Shown here in pieces: positions 22,401-33,092 of a stretch of DNA of 64,000 bases (position 1 is the first letter of the stretch; each line of letters starts with the position of its first letter). A model generated the notes under the pieces. That model saw only the letters and a list, made by a program, of their open reading frames with translations, had not been told where the DNA came from and searched no databases. Made by a program: the position numbers and the translations under genes. This stretch comes from Aquarana catesbeiana (lineage: Eukaryota; Chordata; Amphibia; Anura; Ranidae): contig NC_133324.1 in NCBI RefSeq assembly GCF_042186555.1, forward strand, positions 136,637,577-136,701,576, read 5' to 3'.

Positions 22401-23420
22401 TCCATTAGAGCTGGTGTTCTCTAGTCTGGGACTATAGTATACCTTTGTACTGGTCTAACCTTTTAGGGGTACTTTTCATGTACTCTACCTCCCTTATTCG
22501 ACTTCAAGATTTGTACTCCTGGGCGTTACCAGTTTCTTGTAAGGTCCTTGCCTTTATTGGATCCTTTGTGCGAGGTTGATTGCCTGGGTCAGTGAGAGTG
22601 TGTGTGGCTTGCTTGCAGACTGGCTGGACTCTTGTTGTGGACTTTTTTTGTGGGTTTTTTTGTCCATGGATCCCTCCAGGGACCTGTTCCCATGAATTTG
22701 CCTCAGCGTTCCTTTCGTTGACCATTGCACATTGTTGGTCTGTTTGTTCCTTCTTGAGTAGTTGTTTTTATCACCTCTTTTGGTGATGTTTTAGGTGACA
22801 AAACACTGTTAGTGTAGACTCCTTCGGGTGCAGTCTTTCCCCTTTGGCGTTGATTTTTTCTGCCCTGTTCTGAGCAGAAATGAACTCCTATAGTCGTTAG
22901 CAGATTACCCTATCTTGCAGGGGACTTCCCTTATCTGGTCCCTCTGGTAGTCCTGGGTTACAGGTGATCCTAATCCCTTTTTTGGTTCTGCAAATGGCTT
23001 TTGCCCTTTGTCCCATTGAACTACTTATGGAGATCCTGACTGTTTCTGAATTCCTGTACCCCTCAATGGACAATGGGGAAAATCAGATTTTGTGTCCATT
23101 GAGAGGCACATGTTCAGCCCTCTTGTGGTTTTGTGCTGGCTTGTGTATTGCTTTCCCACAAAACTAAAGCATGTTTAGTAGAGGATGGGCAGCAACTGGC
23201 TTACGACTTTTTTGTTTGCAAGCGTCCTAACCTCCTGTAGCTGTATAACCTGTCTGTTTCTACATTCCTGTATCTCTCAATGGACTTAAAGAAAAAACTT
23301 TTTACGGCAAGTACAAAATTTACAATTATGGCAAAATTATTTAGGCAGCACTCTCCACAATTTGTATTCCCCTGTAATTAGTTTACTGTAATTCTATGCA
23401 GCATTTCTCAACCCTTTTTT
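19465..23420. other. Intergenic, mostly unclassified old repeat
   Basis: The first about 400 bp look like a MITE (AAGGCTAAGTTTAGACATGG ... CTGCAAAAAAGCCCTTAA) with the shared CCTC..CTG hairpin. From about 20,000 to 23,300 the sequence is mid-GC, not tandem, and could be a decayed retroelement. A stem near 23,068-23,103 pairs CTCAATGGACA with TGTCCATTGAG. I cannot name a family. Confidence 0.3.
21787..21934. mobile_element. 148-bp hAT MITE with GCTTAGAT duplication
   Basis: Inverted ends CAGGGATGTTCAAACTACGG and CCGTAGTTTGAAGACCCCTG, with an inner ACTACACATCCCATGA / CATGATGGGAATTGTAGTT stem. The perfect 8-bp duplication GCTTAGAT lies at 21,779-21,786 and 21,935-21,942. Confidence 0.92.
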
Positions 23421-23689
23421 AGTTGCGGCACTCTTTAGTTTGCATTCACACCTGAGTGTTTTTCTGGTGTTTTTTATGCATTTTTATGCACAATTTTTGT
23501 GCGTTTTTATGCTTTGGCATTTTTTTTATTAGCCAAAAGAAAAAACTATAATCTGTTGCATCATTTGTTGCTAGGTATTTCAGCTTTTCTTAGTTTTTCC
23601 ATTAACTTTTATTTCTTTTTCTATTATTCATTTTATTTTTGTTAGGGTAAGGGGTTAGAGTTAAGGATAGGTATGGGTTAGGTTTGGGG

Positions 23690-24300
23690 TGTCACGTACT
23701 TTGTCACGTACTTTGGTTGGAGGCTGAGTTGACGAGAGGCCTTCCCGTGCGACTCTGGTCCGAGCACCCCTGAATGTGGTGAAGGGATCACCGCTCCAGG
23801 TGGATGTATGGAAATGGCACTCTCCTCAAGGTGGAAGCATCAGGTGCAGGCTAAGCATATAGCAATTAGATGAGGGAAGGTCTGGACAGCCGCACTCCAA
23901 TAAAAACGCATTTATTGTGCAAAATAACAAAAGTACAAACCACAGCAGGGTACAGGATAAAAAAATGACGCTTTTCACACTCTCAACAGTGCTTAGTCAT
24001 AGCTGAATGTGGTGACAGAGGTACAAAGCTCAAAGAAGCACGGGTGCCAGTAGCTTGATAGCAGGTGACTGCCACAGTCAGGGACATAGCCAAGGTGAGC
24101 CGGAGTCATACACGGTAAGACAGCAGGTAGGTCAGGGGGCACCTACGTGTCAGTGCACACTGGATATTAGCGTGAGCTCAACTGTGTGCTGGTACACGTG
24201 CACGAACATTAGCTGTACGGGAATGAGCAGTAGCTGCAGAAGAATTTGCATTAGCTGTATCTGAATTAGTATTAGCTGAACTAGCTTCCTGACATAGGAT
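23690..24300 (-). repeat. Inserted repeat with GACTAAG..GAAAAGCG hairpin
   Basis: On the - strand GACTAAGCACTG..GAGAGTGTGAAAAGCGTCA (23,966-24,002) forms the recurring module. It is followed about 60 nt later by CACAATAAATGCG, then TTGGAGTGCGGCTGTCC. CACGTACTTTG is duplicated at the left boundary. Exact ends are uncertain. Confidence 0.45.
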
Positions 24301-24320
24301 TATTTTTTTTTTAATTTGTT

Positions 24321-24323
24321 AGG

Positions 24324-24357
<34 letters not shown>

Positions 24358-24358
24358 A
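24321..24358. repeat. (CTA)n microsatellite
   Basis: About twelve uninterrupted CTA trinucleotides. Confidence 0.95.
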
Positions 24359-24985
24359 AATAAATAAAAATAATCTTAAATAAATAATAAATACATTTAA
24401 TAAATGAATACTAAGTAATAGTAAATACATAATTAATCCCTAACCCTTAAAAAAAGAAAATGAAATAATAATAAATAACTAAAAACACTAACACAAAATA
24501 AATAAATTATTATTAATAATTTATTTGTTTTGTTCGGGTTTGGGTTTTTATTTATTATTAATAATAGAGAGAGTAAGATTTTTTTTTAAGGTTGGGGTTA
24601 ATTATTATTTATGCATTATTACATATTATCAATTTATTTTATTTATTTATGGTGCGTTTTAGCTATTTTTGTATTTAGCTTACATTTATTTATTCATATA
24701 TTATTACCATTTTATTTTTTTTATTTTTTCATTTGAGCAGAAAAACGTGCGACAAAACACACAAAAAAACATGCGAATGCTACGTTTCTAAAGAATAAAA
24801 ACACGCCAAAAACACTAAAATCTGCCCGATTCAAGCTACAAAAAAAGCTCCAGAACTTTTTTGAGCTTCAGGCAACTTGGTGTGGAGATGTGAACTGTCT
24901 CCATAGAGCATACTTAATTTTATCTTCTCCAGCATTTTGGAGCTTCGAGCTTCAAGTTACAAAACGCTGAGGTGTGAATGGGGCC

Positions 24986-26281
24986 TTAAAAATATGCAAA
25001 ATCTCAAGGCACCCCAGTCTGAAAATTAAAAAACAGAAATGTGAGCCCCCCCTTCACGTCAGAGTCACCTCTTCATGTAAGAGGCACCTTCACATCAGAG
25101 CCACCCTTATACATAAGTCCCCTCACCACATCAGAGCCTCCCCATCACCGAGCCCCTTAATCACACAGTCCACTCTTCAAAACAAACCCCTATTTTTTGG
25201 CTCAGCAGCGTGTAAGATCTGGAGAAAGCAGACTTCAGTCTTCTCCTGAATGCTCAGGGCAGCCCTGCAAGCCACCTGTCCCAAATAAGAGTCAAGCATT
25301 GCCATGGTATGGGCAACCTGGCCATCACCATAGTAATGTCGCCATGCATCTTGGTCCTAGAGCATCATTGGTGGTTATGGCAGGGTGGCCTGCTCATCCG
25401 CACCATGACAACCTATGATGAAAATCAGTCAGAGTAAACTGGGTACTATGCTTGCAGCACCCTGAGGAACCAAGATGGAACCGTGGTTGAGAAACCCTGC
25501 TCTATAGATTAGACAAGTGCATGAATATATTTATAAACATTATTTTTGTAAATCTCTGAAACTAAAAACAAAGAGCATAACCCTCTATAGCCTTGGTTCC
25601 CAACCTGTGGCCGAAGGGCTGCATGCGGCCCTTTGGTATATGATTTGCGGCCCTCGGACCTCAGCAGTCTGTAGTGGAAACGTTGATTAAGTTAACAGTG
25701 ATCTCTACCAGCCTCATGTAACATGTTCCTAGTATCTGCAGCATACCACCAGTCAAAAATGTAGCATGTTTACGTTCTCATCATTTCCTCTATGGGGTCT
25801 GCAGTCTCTGACAGTCCTCTCTAGCATTACATATTATGAACATTATGTGTGGCCCTTTTATGATGTCAGGGGCTGCATTTGAGGCCCCTATAGCGCATAA
25901 GTTGACACAAACTGCTCTGTTGCATGTACTAACTGCAATCCCAAGCAAAGTGTGATTCCTGTCTGCTCTCTCTTCCCTCTACCATCTGAATGTACCATCA
26001 CCATCACAATCTATGCAAACACCACACCCCTCCACATTTGCACATAGAAGGTGATTGACAGCCTCAGCTGTGCATGTTTCCCTATAAGATTGTGTAAGGG
26101 AGAGGGGTGTCCATTCCCTTTCACAGAATTTTAGATTACATTCGGTTCCCTGCTCTGTGAAGTGTGTGACAGTCCCCTGCCCTTGAAGCTCAGTAATATA
26201 CATGTTTAAGGCCCTTTTCACACGAGATGGACTCCGTTCTCATCAGCAGGGGATCCACTCACAGGTCCCCTGCTGATCAGC
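24986..26281. other. Intergenic, possible hAT relic
   Basis: Around 25,590-25,900 GGTTCCCAACCTGTGGCC and repeated GCGGCCCTTTGG / GTGGCCCTTTTATG wording resemble hAT subterminal sequence, but no target duplication is visible. A short foldback with CAGCAGGGGATCCACTC lies at 26,213-26,281. Confidence 0.3.
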
Positions 26282-27465
26282 AGTGTTAATTTTGGCATCA
26301 AATTTTGATTTAGTTTTACAGTCTTTTGACTATAATTCCCTGTTTGGGATACATTTTATTTCCCTTCTTTTTTTTTTTTACAAATAACGTGGTGTTTTTA
26401 TTTGAAAAAAAGGGAATGATATACATATGATATACATACTACAACAGTGCAGTCATACAGTATATGCAGTCAACAAGAAAGTATAGCCCGATTACAGATT
26501 ATATACAAGTCATAGATGTCACATCCTGTCATCATGAAATATATAGCAAATATGGATACGCACATATCTCACACACAAGACCCATAAATATCTCTATACA
26601 GGAGTTAGATTATGATGGATCCCTAGATATTTCTGTGCATGTATCTGCATTCCCCAGCCACGTATCCCAAATCCTACCATATTTAGCAGGGCATTTCCTA
26701 TGCGTGTATATTTTATTTCCCTTCTAATAATAATCTTTTTGCGTCACGTTGGCACTGTTCAGAGTATTAATTTACCCCTTGTCATTAGAGGATTTACATT
26801 CCTATACATTTATATTTCCTATTTTTGGTTATACTATTCTTATTTTATTTTTATTTATTCTCTCCTCGCTACTGTAGCGATGATATGAATGGTGTCCATG
26901 ACCTGCTACCCAGCTGCCAATATCCTTATCCGGCAGCAGTGGGGTTAATACCAATGTGTGTTTAAACTAGAGGTCATTTTTACTAGGTAGGCTGACAAAG
27001 CAGGTGTGGCCTTGCCTCTGAAACATGTTCCTATTGGCCGAACACTACAGTGGGCTGCACCAGGCTTTGACTGCTCTCCTCCACTCCGTCACCAAGTGAA
27101 CCGGCTGGCATCTCCCCGAGTATATGGCAGTAGCAGACAGACACATGGGTTGGTTCCACGGTTCCCCTCGTGCTGACACTGTCATCCCGATGAGCCTGTT
27201 TTATCTTTCCAAATGTGAGTGCATTTTCTGCTTGTTTACCAATTTGTGAATAAAACGTTACTGCACCAGAGGTGGTTGGACGCTTCTCTCTCCCCTTTCC
27301 CCTGCATTTTGTCTCCACGAGGGTCAACCTCCCTCGCTCATATTTTTGTTTTCGTTCCTTACCAAAAACAGATTTGATTTTTGTCATAGTTTTTGTCAGT
27401 GGACAAAAATGTGGTGTACTTTTCGTTTTTGTCACTGTAAATATGCTGCTGATGAAATTAACACT
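26282..27465. mobile_element. Inverted-repeat element with AGTGTTAATTT ends
   Basis: AGTGTTAATTT at 26,282 faces AAATTAACACT ending at 27,465. Subterminal TTTTTGTCA / TGACAAAAA wording is common near both sides. It holds an L1 insertion. Superfamily not assigned. Confidence 0.45.
26369..26709 (-). mobile_element. L1-like 3' fragment with 16-bp duplication
   Basis: Perfect direct repeat ATTTTATTTCCCTTCT flanks it (26,353-26,368 and 26,710-26,725). An A-tail reads as T-run directly after the left copy. The - strand contains AAATATGGTAGGATTTGGGA, which parallels the C-terminal KIWDRW coding region of the LINE at 4,790. A 5'-truncated, target-primed insertion. Confidence 0.88.
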
Positions 27466-27763
27466 ATTGATCAGAGCACAGCAGGTGGAAGACAGGTCTG
27501 TGACCACTCAGTTTCTGCAGAGCGGACACAGACAGAGCCCACTCTGCTCTACGGGTGGCTGGGTGTAAACAGACTCAGCTGTCCATTTACCCCCAACCAC
27601 CTCCAATCTGCCTACATGGAAGGAGAATGGATCCCCTTTCATTTGTTTTCAGCAGACCGAATCAGAGGTAGGCGGGTGTAAACAGACACAAGTCTGTCTA
27701 CACCTGCTGGTCCATAGGTATATAAAAAAAAAAGCAGTACATCTCTGCAATACATGCATATTT

Positions 27764-29534
27764 GTGAAAAAAAGAAGAAAAAGGGGAATACAGTGCTGTG
27801 TAAAATAGGAATGTAAATAGCAGCCAACACAGCTATAGACTAAAAGCAGTTTTTGTAAGTGTAAAAGTGTAACGCTATTATACCATATATAAATATTTAG
27901 TGTGACCATGAAAGGTAATATAAAGTGCTGAAAACTACCTCACTATGCAAAAGGGTACATATGAAGGTACATAAAAGGTCTACCCTAGTGAAAAAAGTGA
28001 CTCATGCTAAATAAACAACATGATACGTAAAAAATCTGTGAATGACCTACTATAAAAATATCATGAATAAAGTTAATAAAAAGTGACTGAATATGTGAAT
28101 AAAGTGATCATACCACAATAAATAACAATTATAATGTGGGTAAAGTGCCAATAGTGACAAAAATCAGTACTTAAACATAAAAATGTTATGTGAAAGGCAA
28201 AGTCCAGAAATAGCTGGCAAGTATGTTTTTAAGTTGGCAAGTATGTATTAAGTTTAAAAAGTCCAAGAATGATCCAAAACACACTTGGGCATATATTCGC
28301 ACAATGTTGACACTCCAAAGAAACTGTGATAACAATTGGACCACCACCAATGAACAAAAGGAGACTTATCAGATGTCAATGACCTGGATTTAGGATTTAT
28401 TAAAAGAAAAGATGTAAACTCACATGTTAGAGGATCATCATATAGGCTTCGTATAAATACAGGCACAAGAGCAGGTACCGCGGTGTATGATGATCCTCTA
28501 ACATTTACAGGTAAAGTTGATCCAGGGAAAATCCGATTGCCTCTTGGGGGATCAGGAAGGAATTTTTTCCCCTGCTGTAGCAAATTGGAGCATGCTCTGC
28601 TGGGGTTTTTTGCCTTCCTCTGGATCAACTGAGGGTATAAAATTGGGTATATTGGATTGTACTATTTTTTTAATTTTATTTATTTATTGTTTTTAAGGTT
28701 GAACTGGATGGACTTGTGTCTTTTTTCAGCCTGACTAACTATGTAACTATGTGAGATTACATCTTTTCTTTTAATAAATCCTATTCCAAATGGTACCACG
28801 CTATGCAAATTTTTAAATCTATTTCTGCATGGTTTGTGAACACCGAGCCTCTGGCTCTTATTGGAATACTATCTCTAAGCTGAAGTCTGAAAACGTCTGT
28901 GCCAAGCTGTTGGTCTGATCCAGGATCTGTTGTGCCAGTTCAGCCCGGTGTATCCATCAAGCCAGCTGACTTATAAGCCTGTATGACTTGGGGGGCATAA
29001 GCCTCTCCAGGCCATCGACATCTGGTAAGCCTCCTTTTGTTCATTGGTGGTGGCCCACTTGTTATCACAGTTTCTTTGGAGTGTCAACATTGTGCGAATG
29101 TCTGCCCAAGTGTGTTTTGGATCATCCTTGCACTTGTTAAACTTAATACGTACTTGCCAACTTAAAAACATACTTGCCAGCTATTTCTGGACTTTGCCTT
29201 TCACATAACATTTTTATGTTTAAGTACTGATTTTTGTCACTATTGGCACTTTACCCACATTATAATTGTTATTTATTGTGGTATGATCACTTTATTCACA
29301 TATTCAGTCACTTTTTATTGACTTTATTCATGATATTTTTATAGTAGGTCATTCACGGATTTTTTACGTATCATGTTGTTTATTTAGCATGAGTCACTTT
29401 TTTCACTAGGGTAGACCTTTTATGTACCTTCATATGTACCCTTTTGCATAGTGGGGTAGTTTTCAGCACTTTATATTACCTTTCATGGTCACACTAAATA
29501 TTTATATATGGTATAATAGCGCTACACTTTTACA
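27764..29534 (-). mobile_element. Palindromic element 2, 15-bp target duplication
   Basis: Flanked by perfect AATACATGCATATTT (27,749-27,763 and 29,535-29,549). The arms, about 27,850-28,420 and 28,750-29,534, are largely complementary (for example TAATGTGGGTAAAGTGCC against GGCACTTTACCCACATTA). Read on the - strand the element starts at the arm and ends with an unpaired tail of about 85 nt that is T/C-rich (CAGCACTGTATTCCCC). A CR1-type tail occupies the centre. Confidence 0.72.
28510..28757 (+). mobile_element. CR1-type LINE 3' end
   Basis: GGATCAGGAAGGAATTTTTT and GGTTGAACTGGATGGACTTG, then TAACTATGTAACTATG. The last part matches the 3' terminus of the CR1-like element at 44,221-44,285. 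Only the 3' untranslated tail is present. Confidence 0.75.
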
Positions 29535-29549
29535 AATACATGCATATTT

Positions 29550-30061
29550 CCCCATGTTGTATCCCCTTAAAGACCAAGCAAGTATAGAAAAAAAACTTGT
29601 TAATCTTCCAGAAATGCACTCAGCTCCCAAGTCCTGTGGCAGGCTGACAACATATAGAGTGGTGTTAGTCTTGCCCAGCTGTTGCTTGCTAAATGTAATC
29701 AAACCATTCCAACCTCCTTTATGAATGGTGTGGCCGGATGATATTATCACGCTAACAGGAATCGGAAGTTGGCCATCTTGGATAGGTATCTGAAGTCAAA
29801 GTATAACCTTAAGGGGGAAATACTTGGTTAAAGACACAATGGTTCCTTTGTGCACTGGATGAAGTGCACTCAGTTTGTAAGATTTTAACCCTTTTTTTTT
29901 AATAAATTGATCTGGTAAGCCGACATATTGCAATGAGGTTCTTTTTGTTCCTTTGAGCTACTTTGTGGAGGAAAGGTATTCATATGTGGAGAAAGACACA
30001 GATGAAAGTTTGCATGGAGACAAAATCTGAGGTAAGCAGCCTGTTTGGAAGGTGGAAGAAG

Positions 30062-30065
<4 letters not shown>
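29550..30065. other. Intergenic, nothing seen
   Basis: No recognisable repeat or gene before the dinucleotide run. Confidence 0.3.

Positions 30066-30096
<31 letters not shown>
30066..30096. repeat. (AT)n(AC)n microsatellite
   Basis: A short AT run passing into about eleven CA units. Confidence 0.9.
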
Positions 30097-30294
30097 TTTT
30101 TCTACTATATACAGTGCCTTGAAAAAGTATTCATACCCTTTGAAATTTTCCACATTTTGTCATGTTAAAACCAAAATTGTAAATGTATTTTATTGGGATT
30201 TTATGTAATAGACCAACACAAAGTGGCACATAATTGTGAAGTGGATGGAAAATGATAACCTACGTTAGACTTACCGGTAACGGTATCTCTACGA

Positions 30295-30400
30295 ACCTTC
30301 TAGGACGGCACACCTGAGATGAGGGCTCCTCCCTACAGGAAACACAATCAATTGACAGTTTGTTATAAGTCCCCACCCTTCCCCTTGATCCCCAATTTGT
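30295..30400. repeat. DIRS left inverted terminal repeat
   Basis: Contains GGCACACCTGAG, GGGCTCCTCCCTACAGGAAA and TTATAAGTCCCCACCCTTCC. The right terminus at about 36,325-36,432 is its complement with a few differences. Confidence 0.85.
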
Positions 30401-30622
30401 AATAAAGTAATCCCTAACCGGTTCACAAGGAGAATCACTCCACATAGGTACTTACCACCTAGTGTTCAACTCATTTTCCCTCCCCTATAGGGCGGGAAGT
30501 AGGCCTGCCGTCCTGGAAGGTTCGTAGAAATACCTGTACCAGTAAGTCTAACGTAGTTTTTCTCCTATGACCTTCCAGGACGGCACACCTGAGAGGATAA
30601 TCAAGCAAACACAGGCCTACCT

Positions 30623-31195
30623 TCAGGGTAGGACCACAGCTTGTAGGACCTTCCAGCCGAAGGCCAAGTCTTGCTGTAACAACACTTCCACACGGTAGTG
30701 CTTCAGGAACGTATCCTGACTGGTCCAGGTGACCGCACTGTGGATTTGTTCCCAGGAGGCCCTTGCTTTCTCAGCCCAGGAAGTTGCTAGTGACCTGGTT
30801 GAATGGGCCTTAACCTTTGTTGGTGCTGGGACCCCAGAACTCTCATAAGTCAAGGAGATAGCTCCCCTGATTCACCTTGAGACTGAGGCTATAGAAGCCT
30901 AAAGTCCCTTCCTTGGCCCAGGGTATAAAACTAATAGGTGATTGGACCTCCTAAACTCTTTTGTTCTTTGTAGATAGGTAAGAAGACGCCTTCTTACATT
31001 CAGGTGCTGAAATTTAATTTCTTTCTCATTTTTCAATGTTATATCTTGCGTCCTATGAAATAAAGAAGCTACCTTTGGTAGATACAAAGGGTCTGGCCTG
31101 AGGGTGACTCTATCTGGCTGTATCAATAGAAAGGGTTCTTTCATGGACAACTCTTGTAGATCCCCAACCCTCCTGGCCGTGTTAATTGCTAACAA
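30623..31195 (-). pseudogene. DIRS tyrosine recombinase, decayed
   Basis: On the - strand one frame has NTARRVGDLQELS (the first catalytic arginine box). Another has VKAHSTRSLATSWAEKA (the H-x-x-R box) and FLKHYRV with the candidate nucleophilic tyrosine. The residues survive but lie in different frames. This enzyme would have integrated the circular cDNA. Confidence 0.82.
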
Positions 31196-32100
31196 AAATT
31201 ATAGTTTAAAGGTTAGAAACTTAAAAGGAACCTCCTCTATAGGTTCAAATGGGTGTTTAGATAATGCCTCTAATACCCTTGTCGGGTCCCATGGTGGGAA
31301 ACTGCCTTTGGAGACCAGGGAAACCCATTCCCTGACCACCAGGAGTCACTTAATGAGGTCTTCCTTTGCTAGTCTTATATCAAGGTAGACCAAGAGCGCT
31401 GCAATCTGTACACGAAGGGTGCTGACCGCTAGCCCCTTTTCTTCATCCTGGAGAAACTCCAAGATAACAGGGACAGTGGTGGAGGTCATCTGTTTTTCTA
31501 TACCCAAGGCACAGAAAGTCTTCCAAATTTTTGGAGTAGATTTTCTTAGTCACTGGTTTTCTGCTCATAAGGAGGGTACCTATCACGCTCTCTGAGCAGC
31601 CCTTACGCTTTAAGAGCTGACGCTCACTAGCCAGGCCATCAGCTGGAAAAATTTCGGCCTTGTGTGTAGTACTGGCCCCGCCTCAGAAGATCCAGCCTGT
31701 TTGGGAGCTTCCACGGCTCTGCCACCACCATGGATCTTAAGCTTGCAAACCAAGCTCTCCTTGGCCACCAGCGCGCTATTCAGGAGGAGCTGGCCTGGGG
31801 ACTGGTTGAGCTTCTGAGGGACCCTCGGAATCAGTGCTAGGGGTAGGAAGGCGTATGCCAGCCTGTACTGCCAAGTCTGAGACAGGGCATCTACTCCTTT
31901 TGACTCCATCTCTTGGGAAATCAAGAAATATCTCTTCACCTTTCTGTTCTGTCGGTTGGCGAACAAAACTATTTATGGATTTCTGAAGCGCTGCACCAGG
32001 GTTTGAAATACCTTGGAGTTCAGTTCCCATTCGCCCTGCCTTATCGGCTGATGGCTGCGGAAGTCAATGTTGCTTGTCCCTTTAATGTGGACAGCTGATC

Positions 32101-32691
32101 TTAAGAGAGGACCTTCCCTTTGGCCCAGTCCAAAATCTCCTTGGATAATTCTAGGAGGGGTCTGGACATGGTGCCCCCCAGGTAAGCTGCAACAGTGGCG
32201 ATGTCGGAGCTGACCTGAATTTCCCTGTTCAGGATGCTTTCTTGAAAGGTTTTCAGGGCTTCTCCCACCGCTTTGAGCTCCCTGTAGTTGGATGACATCC
32301 GACCGAGTGAGCTGTTCCATTGACCTTGGGCTTTCTCCTTTCCTAGGTGGGCCCCCCACCCCCAGGTGCTAGCATCGGTGGTCACCTTTACTGGATCCCA
32401 CTGAGCCCATGGTCTGCCCCCTTTTAGGTTGTCGGGCACTGTCCACCACTCTAGGGAGAATAGGACCTGAGGTGTGAGCACTATCGCCTGGTCCAGGGAC
32501 TCCCTCTTCTTGTCCCAGCCCAGAGTTTCCAGGGCCGACATTACCTTGTTGGTGTCTGATCTAACTTGGGCAACTGACGGTCCAGAGACCAGTAGGTTGT
32601 CCAGGTAGGGAGTCAGAGGTATGTCCTGGAGATGCAGAAAGGCTATTGCTTCTGCTAGGATTTTGGTAAAATTCCTTGGGCTGGCTGTCAA
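32101..32691 (-). pseudogene. DIRS reverse transcriptase C-terminus and RNase H
   Basis: A long - strand frame reads TASPRNFTKILAEAIAFLH, then PYLDNLLVSG, where the YLDD catalytic box has become YLDN. It continues with the RNase H segments VTTDASTWGWGAHLGKEKAQ and NYRELKAVGEAL. The loss of one catalytic aspartate adds to the frame breaks. Confidence 0.88.
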
Positions 32692-33046
32692 CCCAAATGA
32701 AGGGGCTATGAACTGCCAGTGAAAAATCTACTCTCCGTTGACTACTGTGAACCTCAAGAATGCTTGATGGACCCAGGTGAATTGGAACATGCAGGTAGGC
32801 ATCCTTGAGGTCCAGTGTCGTCATGATGGCCTCCTTCATGAGGTTTTTGCATACGGAGTAGATACTCTCCATTGAAATTTTTGTGTATTCCAAGAACTTG
32901 TTCAGGTTTCTTAGGTTTAATATAAGCCGATACTTTCCTGACGGCTTGCAAACAACAAATGCATGGGAGTAGAATCCTTGGTATTGTTGTTCTTTTGGTA
33001 CGGTTACCACCATCTGTTGTTCTACTAATTCCTGGATACCATCCAT
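32561..33046 (-). pseudogene. DIRS reverse transcriptase N-terminal part
   Basis: Contains FVVCKPSGKYRLILNLRNLN and TLDLKDAYLHVPIH, the conserved finger and motif A regions of DIRS/Gypsy-type reverse transcriptases. It then shifts frame relative to the YLDN segment. Confidence 0.9.
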
Positions 33047-33092
33047 AAGGGCTGATCTTTTCAGGGCATCCCTGGGGGGGGGGTGAGAGTGA

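Larger units (their letters stand above)
23440..24985. mobile_element. Inverted-repeat element with AT-rich centre
   Basis: The left end (ATTCACACCTGAGTGTTTTT) and right end (AAAACGCTGAGGTGTGAAT) are inverted. The middle is almost pure A/T blocks such as AAATAAATAA. It is interrupted at about 23,690-24,300 by the hairpin-bearing repeat. Confidence 0.5.

Noticed and set aside
19465..23420. A second DIRS element
   Set aside because: A short stem near 23,070 and long mid-GC stretches are suggestive, but no reverse transcriptase or recombinase motif could be read.
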